This document shows, in pieces, positions 47,386-59,700 of a stretch of DNA of 64,000 nucleotides. The notes beneath the pieces were generated by a model. That model was not told where the DNA came from, did not search any database, and saw only the letters and a program-made list of their open reading frames with translations. The position numbers were made by a program, and so were the translations under genes. Numbering within the stretch: position 1 is the first letter of the stretch; each line of letters starts with the position of its first letter. Source of the stretch: Bradysia coprophila (lineage: Eukaryota; Arthropoda; Insecta; Diptera; Sciaridae); assembly GCF_014529535.1 (NCBI RefSeq), contig NC_050735.1, forward strand, positions 6,211,739 to 6,275,738. Reading direction: 5' to 3'.

Positions 47386-49099
47386 ATGATTTTTGCATTG
47401 TTAGCAGCCACAGCGGTGGCATTAATTGTTTACGTACTTCATAAAAGCTCAGCGAATTGTGCGGAATATTTTAAAAGTCGTAATTTGAAGTACTACGGAT
47501 TGTTTCCCATAATCAAGGCTTTGTTTAGAGTACTAATTACAAGAGACGACTTGCTGGAGATCAATAAACGATATAAGACATTACCAAATGAACCGTAAGT
47601 GATGACTCACTATTGATATTGTGATAAGAGCGCAGAGCTTGACTTTATCGACAAATTATTTATTTCTGCAGCATTTTTGGAATGTATGACTTCGGCGCTC
47701 ATTCGTATTATTTGCGTGATCCTGAGGCCTTTAAACGAATTACCATAAAAGACTTTGGACATTTTCAGGATCACAGGGTCGTCTTGAGTATGGACGAAAT
47801 ATTGCGAAATATTTTAACACAAATGGAAGGACAGACGTGGCATCAGATGAGAGCTACACTCAGCCCAACATTCACAGGAAGTAAAATGCGGCTTATGTTT
47901 GAATTGATAACGGAATGTGCTGATCGTATAGTCGTACACTTCTCGGAAAAGGCTGCAAGTGGTGAAAGAATCAATGTTGAATTAAAGGACTTTTTTACAC
48001 GCTATGCGAACGATGTCATTGCAACGTGTGCATTCGGAATTGAAGTCAATTCATTCGCTGATCCGGACAATGAATTCTTTGCTAGTGCGAAAAGGGTGAT
48101 CAAGCCAAGTTTATTACTGACTCTATCGAAGTTTATCATCGCTAAATGTTTGCCAAGAGTAGCTAGAGCATTGGATATAAAGGTTCTGGATACGGATCCA
48201 TTCAAGAAAATTATTCTAGAAACGATGGAAATCCGTCAGAAAAATAAAATCTCACGACCTGACATGATCAATACATTAATGCAGCTCCGTGAAGAACAAA
48301 AAACACTTGATGAATTTAAAGTCGATGAGAAATCAAATGAAAGCACGACTGATTTGGACGAGGGACAGAGTTCTGTGCCACGCAAGTGAAATGACAATGA
48401 ATTGTTGGCACAATGCTTCATATTTTTCTCTGCTGGTCTTGAGCCACCATCCACAATATTAACATTCGCTGCGTATGAGCTCGTCAGCAATCCAGATGTC
48501 CAACAGAAACTCTACGAAGAAATAGCTGAAGTGAATAGAGAACTTAACGGAAAACGAATTTCTTATGAGGCCATTCAAAAGATGAAATATTTGGACCAGG
48601 TCATAAATGAAACATTGAGAAAATGGCCATCCGTTCTAGCAACTGATCGTGTCTGTGTCAAAGACTATGTTTATGACGATGGACAGTTGAATTTCAAAAT
48701 TGAAAAAGGATCTGTGGTCACATTCTCGATATTCGAACTGCATCATAACCCAATTTACTACCCTAATCCGGATAAATTCGATCCGGACCGATTTTCGGAT
48801 GAGAATAAGCATAATATCACCCCAGGCACCTTTGCAGCATTCGGACAGGGGCCTAGAAATTGCATAGGTAAGTGGAAAACACATTTTTCATAAAATACGT
48901 TCCACCTTCACATTGCATTGTTACAGGTTCCCGTTTCGCGCTGATGGAAATTAAGGTCATTCTTTATACTCTACTGTTGAACTTTACATTTGAAGCCAAC
49001 GAAAAAACACAAATTCCAATCAAATTGAGGAAAATTGAACTGGCCGCGAAACACGGTGTACATTTGGAACTGAAACCGCGTAAAATTTCGATTAATTAG
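47386..49099 (+). CDS. CYP9-like cytochrome P450 with one in-frame TGA (possible pseudogene)
   Basis: Three exons, 47386-47594, 47672-48867 and 48927-49099; 525 residues if codon 309 is read through. Microsomal P450s are haem monooxygenases of the endoplasmic reticulum. Visible marks: N-terminal anchor (residues 1-18), C-helix W126xxxR130, K-helix E383-T-L-R386, PDRF motif, and haem loop FGQGPRNCIG with Cys467. The sequence IKDFGHFQDHR early in exon 2 points to clan 3, nearest CYP9. TGA at 48387-48389 interrupts the frame just before NDNELLAQC, where relatives usually have Trp; no GT/AG pair removes it. The I-helix motif is AGLEPPST, so the usual acid-threonine pair has Pro328 in place of Thr. 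The rest of the frame is clean, so any inactivation is recent or the TGA is an error, an allele or read through. ATG 47386 is used. Confidence 0.85.
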
Positions 49100-49161
49100 A
49101 TGTCTAAAATGTGTATATCGAGGTGACTCACAAATTTAACGACTTTGTACAAGTATTATGT

Positions 49162-49167
49162 AATAAA
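49162..49167 (+). terminator. Polyadenylation signal of the P450 gene
   Basis: AATAAA 63 bp after the stop codon. Confidence 0.6.
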
Positions 49168-49532
49168 TTACACACAAAAAAATTGGTTGAAAACTATTGC
49201 GAAAGTGTTTCTTAATTACAAATTACTTAAAGAAGAACTGAGTCCTCATTGCTTTCCTACTACATCGACAGCCGACACTTGACATCAAATCTATGGGTCT
49301 CAAATTGCGCAGATACGCAGGCAACAAAATAAATAATTGGAAAATGATATCTATCAAGTGGTTGACCACGACCACTTTATCGCCCATAGTGCCACAAAAA
49401 TGAGCTTGTTCAATGTGCATGGAGGTGCACTAAATACTGTTTATAACTACAATCGCCAATACTAAATAAATAAAATTGAGACGCCATTACTGCAAATTTT
49501 ATTCATTTTAATAGAAGAGCGGAAAAGTATGT
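49168..49532. other. Intergenic stretch after the P450
   Basis: No gene or repeat recognised. Confidence 0.4.
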
Positions 49533-49703
49533 CACTGACACAAAAGAGTTGAAAATCTCACCTGCTGCTAATTTGTCTCCAGATGATTATATGCTGCACC
49601 TATTTCATTGCATGATGAACTACAGCTTTACTAGCTAGCATTATTGATTACCTAGAAACGAAGCTACCTGTGACAGGTGAGATTTTCATCTCTTTTGTCA
49701 GTG
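49533..49703. mobile_element. MITE with CACTGACA ends, copy 1
   Basis: CACTGACACAAAAGAGTTG continuing into AAAATCTCACCTG at the left, inverted at the right as CAGGTGAGATTTTCATCTC and TTTTGTCAGTG. The second copy is at 57688-57872. Confidence 0.8.
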
Positions 49704-49829
49704 CACGATAAAACTATCAATTTTATTGATTGACATTACTATCACAATCACAATTTGTTTAAAACAATCTGTCTAATTGTTTCATTAACAAATTGAAATT
49801 ATATCGTTCTGAAAACCTGGAAACCTAGT

Positions 49830-50470
49830 CGGATGCGAGCTGTCCTTTCGCTCATATTGAATGTGAAAAGCGATTTTATGGTTGATTATCGTAGGTGGGT
49901 CGGCCACGAACTCGAATCGCAATGTTGTCAAGCTGGGATCGGCCTGGTCTGGGTCAGAGAGCCGCCGTTAGCTAAAACTTCTTTCGTCTCTATAAAATTG
50001 AATTTTGATTCGAATTGAGTGGGAAAAAAATCCTGTGTTCCTTGAACCTTTCTGCATACGAGAAAAATATAAGTGATTGAAAAAGTATGCAGGTGGCGCT
50101 GTAATTCAAGATGGCGCCCATCAATACAAAAAGTGTGTAAATCTGGAAAATCAGATAAATGTTTTTTTTTAAAGTAATTAATGTTTTTTATTAACATAAA
50201 ATAGACACCATTCGGAATATTTTCGCCCATGGAAACATGTCAAAAATATTTCATTTTATATTTTTAAATAAATTTTCAAAAATCAAAGTTTCATAGAGCG
50301 AAAAGAAGTGTCGGGCAACGTCGGTTCCCTAGACCAAACCAAGCTGATACCAGCTTGCCAACATCGCGATTCGAGTTACTGGTCGATCCATCTACGATAA
50401 TCATAAAATCGCTTTTCACATTTAATTTGAGCGAAACGGCTTTTTTGGACAACTCTCACCCGACTAAACG
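49830..50470. repeat. Large imperfect foldback, ~165-bp arms
   Basis: The left arm 49830-49995 (with GTGAAAAGCGATTTTATGGT and AACTCGAATCGCAATGTTG) recurs in reverse complement at 50300-50470. Arms are diverged, roughly four positions in five matching by eye, with a loop of about 300 bp. Probably an old inverted-repeat element. Confidence 0.65.
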
Positions 50471-50609
50471 TATTCTAGCTTAAATCTCCAAACAGTTAAC
50501 TTCAGTTTCGACCTAACAGGTCAATCTGAAGTTGATCTAACTTGAGCCTACACCTCACTACATTAGAAAAAGTTCTATTAAAAAAAATGGACTTCACGTT
50601 GTGTATCAA

Positions 50610-50880
50610 TACAGGCAGGGACTATTTTTGGGAACACATTTTCACACATTTTTCTAAATTATCTCAATTTTTTTTTTTTTTTGTGGATTGCGACTATGAA
50701 TCAAAGAATTTGATTCGAGGTTTCTACAGCAAAAAAATCGTTTTCTCTCAGTGCATTTTTAGACGGATAATCGACCGGAAATATTTTTGGTAAAAACTTG
50801 TAGTTTCCTTATTTTTCCCATAGTTTCATCGACTTTTAAATATTTTCCTTACAGTGTGTTCATCTTTAAAAAGAACAATT
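50610..50880. repeat. Low-complexity foldback with CAGGGACTATTTTTGGG edge
   Basis: Begins GGCAGGGACTATTTTTGGGA and continues as CACATTTTTCTAAATT-type AT-rich words. The right edge is not clear. It shares its left edge with the right edge of 53195-53481 in inverse orientation. Confidence 0.5.
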
Positions 50881-51042
50881 TTAGATTTATCAGAGTTTAA
50901 AAAGTCATCGATGTTCCCAGTGAATTAAGTGTATCCCAGTCTATGTGTTAAAGCTGCTATATCAAAGCAATCAAATTGATTTTAATGATCACAGTAGTTT
51001 TACTGAAGAAAGATATCGCCCAAAACCACTTACAGTGGAGGT

Positions 51043-51329
51043 GTGACGCAAGTCCTGTTATCTACTTACAAAATAACTGATATCGGTGTAGGTGACGCTT
51101 ACAGATTCGACACGCAAAAAGATATGTGTCACAAATGGCAGCTGCCTGATGAGGAAAGTACGTGAAAGTTTTATCAACAAAAATCTTACCAGAAAAATTT
51201 TAGGAAGATAATTCTAACAAAAAAATTGGTTTCACAAGTGGCAGATGTTGAGGAAGGATGTTGAAGAATGGAATTCAAACGGAAGAAAGCCGAATCACAA
51301 ATTTTTCAGTGTGAACGGACTTGCGTCAC
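51043..51329. mobile_element. Inverted-repeat element with GTGACGCA ends, short copy
   Basis: GTGACGCAAGTCC at the left, GGACTTGCGTCAC at the right; ACTGATATC and GGTGACGC follow the left end, as in the longer copy at 24673-25315. Flanking similarity (AGTGGAGGT on the left, TTCACTAACG on the right) suggests the true ends lie slightly further out. Confidence 0.65.
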
Positions 51330-51659
51330 GGCCGTTCACTAACGTAGGGCCATGATTCATTCAAAAGTGTGCATTTGAGAGATTCAGTTTATTAAATTAT
51401 TCGTTTCTAAATCTGTATTTTATTCGTAGTAGTGTACATACTTGAGAAGATCCCGACAGGTTATGGGCCCAGGACACTTCAGGACACATCAATAGTGTAG
51501 AATACAGAAATAAAATAAAAGTGCATTGAAAATTGTAACACAAAGATTTGGCCTTTACTGAGGATTTATGTTGACGACTTATGGCTATGAATACGGACAT
51601 GGTACGGATCTATCGATAGCACTAATGACTTTGGTACGAACACGACATGATTGCGGACA

Positions 51660-52880
51660 ATGAGATTTAAGGAAATGAAGGTCTTGGAAAAGAATTTGAG
51701 CTGAACCAGGAAAGCAACAGAATTTGACCAATAGATGATGGCGACAGGATTTGAGCTGTGGATAGCAACAGAATCTGAGCAATGAGGAGGAGAATTGATG
51801 GAAGAAAATAAAGTAGAAGAGGGATTCTTTTGAAAAATAGCCTACCGAAATCGGACGCATTTTCTATTGGAATTTTTTATATGTGCCTAGAAAGGACTTT
51901 GACCCTAGAAGCCAAAACCACTTTCAAAAAAATTCTTCGAAGTTTGTGTGGCTGGTCAAAGGTGAGCAAAAACCGAAAAGTTGCAATTTTCTTACAAAAA
52001 TTGCTCCAGTTACACGAGCCGTACAGGGTCGTGTGGGGTGTCATTAGAAAGGTAATCACATGTACTATTGAGCCGAATAGGGTCTTGTTGGGTTTAAAAT
52101 TCATCCACACTGAAATATGTGCAGATAAAGTTTTTAACCGAAGACGTACACTGTTCTTACTGAAATTTCTCGAGGTACACAAAATGTACATGGTCGTGTG
52201 GGGTATCATTTGAAAGGTAATTTTATGAGCTTTTGAGCTAAATAGAGTTTTATGTGGTTTGGATACATATGCGATGAAAAAGAAGTTGAAATGTTTAAGT
52301 GTCCATATTTCATCATAGATGCATCCAAACCACATCAGTCTCTATTTGGCTCAAAAGCACATAAAATTACCTTTCAAATGATACCCCACACGACCATGTA
52401 CATTTTGTGTACCTCGAGAAATTTCAGTAAGAACAGTGTACGTCTTCGGTTAAAAACTTTATCTGCACATATTTCAGTGTGGATGAATTTTAAACCCAAT
52501 AAGACCCTATTCGGCTCAATAGTACATGTGATTACCTTTCTAATGACACCCCACACGACCCTGTACGGCTCGTGTAACTGGAGCAATTTTTGTAAGAAAA
52601 TTGCAATTTTTCGGTTTTTGCTCACCTTTGACCAGCCACACAAACTTCGAAGAATTTTTTTGAAAGTGGTTTTGGCTTCTAGGGTCGAAGTCCTTTCTAG
52701 GCACATATAAAAAATTCCAATAGAAAATGCGTCCGATTTCGGTAGGCTGTTTTTCAAAAGAATCCCTCAGAAAGAATTTGGAACAGAACTTGAACAACAG
52801 AATTTGAAACAGAATTTGAGTGACAGAGTTTGACCAGTAAGATGAGATGAGTGCTTTGGTAAGATGAAAAGCAACAGAAT
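51660..52880. repeat. Irregular AACAGAATTTGAGC repeats around the palindrome
   Basis: Variants of AACAGAATTTGAGC occur about ten times at 51690-51790 and 52775-52885, at irregular spacing, on both sides of the palindrome at 51819-52768. The palindrome appears to have inserted into this array. Confidence 0.65.
51819..52768. mobile_element. 950-bp near-perfect palindrome, GAGGGATTCTTTTGAAAA ends
   Basis: The arms 51819-52269 and 52318-52768 are near-identical reverse complements of about 451 bp around a 48-bp loop. Only a few differences were seen between arms (for example CTTTGACCC against CTTCGACCC). The ends match the element at 14768-15145. AGAA stands on both flanks and may be the target duplication. 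Open frames in each arm are mirror copies with no domain, so I regard it as non-coding. A transcript would fold into a long double-stranded stem. Confidence 0.9.
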
Positions 52881-53194
52881 TTGAGCTACTGAAGAAATTA
52901 AGTTGAAGAAACGAGAAATTGAGAAGTGGAAAACGACGAATATGTTTAAAGGTCCAAAAAAAAGTTGGAAGGAGAAAGCAGATGTAACATTCAGGAAGAG
53001 ACGGTGAAGAAGGATTAAATGGAGAAGCAATTTAAGTGATGTCTAGGAACATTTGGAAATATACTGAGTATTGGTAATTACGACAGAATTGCAAAGCGGA
53101 GATCAAGGTGTAGCTAAAACGTCAGTGTTTTTTGATTTAAATGAGGACGACGCGATATTAGGCATTTAAATAAACCATTGTAATTTTCACAAAA

Positions 53195-53481
53195 AATATT
53201 TTTGGGGAAATGTGAAAAAATGCAGAATATTGTGGAACATTTAGGAAAAAAGAGAATACGCAAAAAAATGAAATTTCGAATGTACTTTCAAGCCGTAAAA
53301 AATATACATTTTAGACGTACATTCTACGTACTAGACGTAGTGATGCACGTCTAAGACGAAAAATGTACATATAAGACGTTAAATGTACGGATAACTCAAC
53401 CATTGGTCTCATCGTCGAAATGTACGTTTTATCCGTACGACTTTTTTTTGCGTGAAAATTATCTTCCCAAAATAGTCCCTG
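53195..53481. repeat. Low-complexity foldback, word GACGTACATTT
   Basis: Starts ATATTTTTGGGGAAATGTG and ends CTTCCCAAAATAGTCCCTGC. The interior from 53285 is built of TGTACATTTTAGACGT and ACGTCTAAGACG words in both orientations. Confidence 0.75.
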
Positions 53482-56400
53482 CACTGACTGATTAATCGGA
53501 AATTAAGCGAATTAAAATCGAAATAACAACCAATCCATTTCGTAACATCTTTAAAATATTTATTTTTATTAATTAATCATTTTTTATTAACAAATTTTTA
53601 TACAATAATATTTCTTGTATAAATTAAAATAATTTAATTCTTAAGTAAAGTAAGTAGTTTAATGATTTTTAAATTTTACTTTTTTGTTTTTACTTTTTTA
53701 AAAATGTTTTTTTTTTCTCTTTTTTTATACTCAAAAACCGCATTTAATATAAATCTATGATTAATTGTTTGTTTGTTTTTTTTTCACCCCAAAAGTTCTA
53801 ATTTTATCGCCATAATGGTTGTTCATTAAGAATTGTTAAATTATGTTGGTATAATTACACGATATAGGTTCGGCACAAAAATTTTCACGAAAAATGATTG
53901 AAGATAATCACAAGTGGATAAGTTACACGAAATATTTTTCCTTTTTCTTTATAAAATTGGCTGGTGAGATATTTCGTGTGCCGTTTATATGTAATCCTCG
54001 AACCAGAAAATGTACACAAAAGAAAATCTTGTGAAAAGATTCCAACATTATTCCGTAAATGCTCAACAAATTAAATTTTCCACATTCCGTTTACAATGAA
54101 TTTAAAAAAAAAAATCGAAACAAAAGGACAAAAGGTGAATTCATTTTGGTACAATCGGAGCTACTTTCTATTTGTAATAAAAATCGTATTTCGTATATCC
54201 AATTTTAGGAAGATCCATAATAGTTTCGTTTGTTTCACATTACATGGAAAAGTTTCCACAAAAACGACGTTTCGATTTTCTCGTCTCACAACCCGGATAT
54301 CGATTCTCAATTTACTCGATATAAAACGTAAAAACTTATCCGAAATCTAATACGAAATTTGATTAAACGATTTTTTTCTGGCACAGTAATTTTTCTATTT
54401 TCTATTTTGTTTCTCTAGAGTCACACGTCTACATCTTGTGATTTTAGTTCACTTTTCACGAATTTTTATATAAAATATTTACCCAAAACGTTATTAATTC
54501 CAATTTTGATTTATTGTACATTTGGCAGTACAAATTTAGTTGCTGGTTGACACAAATTTTTTTCAATTTCCATTTGTTTTTCTTCATTATTTTCGTTTTT
54601 TTTGCATATAAGTTAAAACTCACTCTTTGTTTTCTAATAAAAAAAATCATTTTCTGTTTAAATTTTTGATTCGATCCGAGTTTCATTTAAAAAACAATCT
54701 TTCATGTTTAACGAAAGGCACTATAATATGTGTAATACATTGGCCATATGTCATTGAGCTTTTGCAGAGTTTTCATTCGACACTGCAAATTAATATAGTT
54801 CGATGAAAAGGTAGATTCTTTACAGCTCAGATTATAAATCAAATAATAAACAAATGAATCAATGGGACTATAAAAACACTGAAAATAAGAAAATTCTACA
54901 AAATTAAAATGAATAAATCGTCTCGTATATCAATAATGTGTAGCTTTTCCAACGTATCATGTATGTGCAGACTTATACCTCAGTTTACACGAAGACCTTG
55001 ACAGACAACCAATGCAAACCCTAGCTGAAGACGAATTTGGCAACATGTCGCTATTAAGACACGTGTTACAAACACAGGTTTTTAAATGGAAGCTGCCGGT
55101 TCACATTTGCGTTTTAAAGTGAATTTTTCCGTGGTACGATCCAGTTTCAATTCAATTTTTTTTTACATGCTACATGTCAACAAAATTCACACGAAAACTC
55201 TACTTTTCATCTTTTTATCCCTAGTCATGTAAAATACTATTGTTCGACCGTATTACAATGTGTGTGCATCAAACCAAATCCTTGACTGTGCAACTTGAAA
55301 TTGATTTTTTTTTAAACTTTTCACCTTCGGCACCTTGTGAATTAGTATGATCCATTACATATAGGTCGAATGAAAAACGATAAACTGCTTTTTCGTGAGT
55401 TCTCAGATAGACAATTTTCTTCAAGAGTGCAAGAGAAATATTGATTAATATACGATGACAAAGGATAAAAATTGAAGAAAGTGCAGCTTTCATGTGAAGT
55501 TTCATGGTCCGAGGCGAAGCCGAGGTAACCAATTAGAAGAAAATGTGACGTTTCATTTTTGTCCCGAGTTTTGTAATGTAAATGTATACGTGTTGTGTGC
55601 TCGCAGACCACTCCTCTTGTTTTTTCTAGTGATGTAATAAGTCCCTTTCCCTTTCAGTAGGAAATCCAAAGCAAGTATAAAAAATAGTTTTCACTTCTTT
55701 GAATAGTAAATAGTTGTTTATGCCACTAGTAGATGGGAAGATTATCACTCGAGGCCATAGTCCTAAAAAAGGACACAACGTTTTTGTTTCAATAAAGGCG
55801 ACGAAAGTTTGACTTTTCGTGAGTTGGAACCTGCAGTCTCGTGTTTTAATTACACATCTAATGGTTAAAAAGCCATTCTGCTTAAATTTCTATTTCATTG
55901 ATTTCTTCATGATTGTTCCTGGAGGATGCGACATGAACGTTTAACAATTCCCCAAGGGAAAGAACTGACGATTTGCTAACGTCTGCAATTGGTATACGAG
56001 ATAATGTAGACATAATTTTTCGCCTAAATAAATTAAGCTAAGTTAACGAAAAATGGCAAAAGAAAAACGATTCTATTTACATAAATTAATGTTTTGTTTT
56101 AAAAATAAAATCCTCATGTTGGACAAAAGAACAAAAAAAAAGAAAATCAAAAGAAAATCGGTTATACTTTGTGTAATATAAATGATAATTATTTTTATCA
56201 ACATAACAATGTAAGCATAATGTTCACTTTAATAAAATAAAAGGATTTCCATTAAATTAAAAAATAATTGTTTTTTTTTAGATCTGTATGCCACGGTTAA
56301 GTCTAACCCTAAAAGTTTGTGAAAACTTTTTTTTTTTGTTTAATTTTCATTTATAAAATATTACACTCCGGTTAGTACAAATTCTGTCTGTATTGAATAG

Positions 56401-56565
56401 TAAAATATGTATTTTCGCTTGTCACAACTGTATAATTCTGATGTAAAAGATTTTTTATGGTCAAAGTCTTGTTTCCATAACATATTTCGACAACATAAAG
56501 TATCTACTGGAAGATGTGTTGATTAATTTTCCTCTCCTAAATACACAATACCAATTTTTTTTTAA
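53482..56565. other. AT-rich gene-free interval
   Basis: No gene supported. 53540-54720 and 56030-56340 are strongly AT-rich with long A and T runs. One repeat word (CACACGAAAACTCTACTTTT, near 55190) is shared with 41235-41280, and the segment 55455-55575 carries GGATAAAAATTG and TTTCATTTTTGTCC as a loose inverted pair. Part of this interval could be a long 3' untranslated region of amphiphysin. Confidence 0.45.
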
Positions 56566-56566
56566 A

Positions 56567-56572
56567 TTTATT
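56567..56572 (-). terminator. Candidate polyadenylation signal of amphiphysin
   Basis: AATAAA on the minus strand, 194 bp beyond the stop codon at 56766. Confidence 0.35.
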
Positions 56573-56765
56573 TCTTTCAAACTGATGTCAACCTTTAGTA
56601 AATTTCTCTAATCAAATTTCTCCCGCTCACTTTCTATGTATTTCTCGCTACGAAAGTCGTTTACGTTGTTTGTTGGTTTTTGTATTTACTACTAGTACGA
56701 TTTAATGATAATACTACCTCTCGAGTGGTCGGTGTAAAGGCAGTAGTCACATAGGTCAAACGATG

Positions 56766-59700
56766 TTACAATGGACGCGTAAAGTTCGCTGGGAATAGGC
56801 CCTTTTCGGTTGTTCCTTCTTTTTCGCCCATCAACCATCCTTCCTCCTGTTAGATGAAAACAAAAGGAAGCGTTTTAGTTTCGTCAAGTTCAAGTCAAAC
56901 CATTTTTATTTAACGAAAACTACCGTCGACGAAGCGACTTCAGTGAAATCATGCCGTCTTTACCATTTTTTTTTTTGTATGACCGGACCGGCTGAAGCAA
57001 ATGCTTGACTTAATTTCACTGGTGTCGAATTTAAAATCAGTAAATTACGTAAGCTCCTGTGACTAGTTGTTTGACTTGTCGTTAAGACCAAGCTTTTTTT
57101 GAGTGATAAACAGACACATTTAAGTTCAATTGTTCAATCATAAAGTCTTGCTCATAAGAATGACCAGCAGCTGAAATCGTGAAAGTGTAGCTGACCATTT
57201 GAGGGAAACTTTTATCGAAAATATATCGAAACTGCGTGACCATGCAACAACAACTATATTAAAGTTTAAGGAGATCCACGCGAAAAAAGCGGCTCTGGAA
57301 AATTTCGATGATTCGTTTATAAGGTTTTTACAAGGGATCTTCCATGGGATTATATCAAAATTCGTTTGGGCTGAAAAATTCTGTTGAAAATTCTGGGTGC
57401 CACCTTTGGTGGATGAATGTCAAGGCTTTCAAAATCTATGCAAATGCAGTAACAAATTAACTTAGACCGCTTTGGGCCTTCACTTTGAAGTAGAGATTTG
57501 AATCATTGCACAAAATTCGTTACCAATGAACATTTTAGCAACAAAGTCAAATTAGCGAGAGATCATACCGATTGAAATGCACGACTAGTCACTCAAAATG
57601 TAGGAACCTAACAAATACCAGAGAGTCATTGCAGATATATTTCTTAAATTGAGAAATAATTGCAACAACATTTCGATAATTGCGGACTACACTGACAAAA
57701 AAGTGTTGAAAATCTTACCTGGTGCAGGTAACTTTGTCTCCAGGTAATCTATCTTATCTGCTACAGCTGTATTTTTCATTAGGGGAGCTGCAGCTGTGGC
57801 AGTTATTGTAGGTTACCTGGAGACAAAGTTACCTGCAACAGGTAAGATTTTCAACTCTTTTTTGTCAGTGTAGACATCCGTAATTCAGTTCCTTGAAGAA
57901 ATAATAGTGAAATCTCACCTGATCGTCAGGATCATCATATTCTATGACATTGATGGTATCGCCAACTTCGAAGCTCAATTCGTCCATGTCCTCTTTCACA
58001 TATTTGTAGGTCGCCTTAACACGGTATAAGACACCTGGCGGAAGATCTGTTATTGTCGCACCTGGAAATTGAAAGGCGGAAAGTTTTTTCTTGGTCAGAA
58101 CAATGTAATTTTCCCGTCCATCCTTCCTGTGTCATGTATAAAATTTTCGATTTACAAATAAAAAAAATTTTTGATTTAATTTTTCATTCAAAAGTACAAA
58201 AAATTAATAATTTTTAGTTCATACTTTTAGTGTTAGCGACAAAATTAAAAAATGCTACATGAAATACATGGAAACAAAAACAATAAAAAAAAATTAGAAA
58301 CAAAGAGCAGTCAAAATAAAGAGACAAATTCCATCAAAGATTTCAAAGTGTGTGCAAGTAACAAATTCATCTATGCGGGGTTTACTGTTTTGGTGCACAA
58401 TGTAGGTGTGTCAGATCGTTTTAAAAATGAAATTGAATTTGTCAAATTTATTCATTCGTACTTTGGTGTGTCGACTACTTACCCGCAGGTATATCATAGA
58501 GTTCTTCCACTTTATTGTTATTGTGTTTGGCGGTTACTGTTGGACCTGATAAGCCCGTAGTGCTACTTATAATATTGGCATTGTCGATCGTTTCATTAGC
58601 AGTTTTATTGGTATCCTCGTTCGCTAATTTACTCAAACTTTCGGCATCATTTGTTACGATTACATTTGCGTTCGTGCTGTTCTCAACATCATTCGTTGAT
58701 TGCACTACAGCTTCTTTCACCGATTCTGCCTTCGATTTATTTAAATCATTGGCCGTCGGACTGGATGGTTCGTTATCGACGGGCGAGATACTGGCTGGAC
58801 TATCGCCCAGAGATACAGACGAGCTGCGATCAGGTTGACTCGATGGCGTTGTTGGCTCAGTGGACTGGGCTGGACGAAGTTCTTTGGGTGAAGGAGAACT
58901 TGGTGGTGATGAAGCTGAAAACCACACAAACACAAAACATATCACACACATGCGCTACCGATGAATAGAATCTCCCTACGGCATTTCAACCCATCGATCT
59001 TTTTCGTTCCGTTTTAACAACGTTGCCTAAGTTCGGTCGTTTAGTTTTTGACTTTGAACAAACGCTTTGTGTGAAGTATAGTCGATCGGCATTTCGATTC
59101 CTTTTTCTTTTCTTTTAAATTCAGTCTTGTGTGAGAGATGGTGTTTCAGTTATTGATGGACTACGATAGAACGAAGAACCTCAACCTACATAATCTCCCC
59201 AGTTTAATGCAAGTAAATAGAGTGCAGTAGCCATTACTATGCCATTACCATTAAAAGAAAGACGAAACGCTGTGCTGTGCTTACAGAGAGGTAAGCGGCA
59301 AATGTTCCACAAATTTTGACATTGGAACGTACTTGAACCGCACTTTAGATATAGAGAGGAGTCCGAGTAGACTAATTGCTGGATACATTTGATGCCAATA
59401 TAGGAGATTTTGGATTCTTTGCCATGCTTCTCGAAGCTTATCTACAGTGAGCATTTTAGAGTTTGTGTGGTACAATAGTAGCGAAGTTCCGATGTGATTG
59501 GTTTCAATGGAGTAAAAGCTCAGAAACTTCGCAGGTTATCTGATCATCGGTGAGAATGTTGTTGTATCTAACCATGTACCATCGATATTCGACGACAAAT
59601 ACAAAGAATTGATTCAAAATCTCAAACAAGGATCTTTGACGCTGTCAACTTGTTAAATATTTTCCAAATGAAATCGATATTATCGTTGAACGATTATGCA

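Noticed and set aside
48320-48400. A short intron that would remove the P450 TGA
   Set aside because: The only nearby AG before the conserved NDNELLAQC segment ends immediately before the TGA, and no donor/acceptor pair removes it while keeping frame.
51830-52757. Open frames of 127 and 152 codons in the palindrome as genes
   Set aside because: They are mirror images of each other in the two arms, lack domains and codon bias, and exist only because the arms are complementary.
58252-58560. Plus-strand open frame overlapping amphiphysin
   Set aside because: It is antisense to the amphiphysin linker exon and intron and has no domain.
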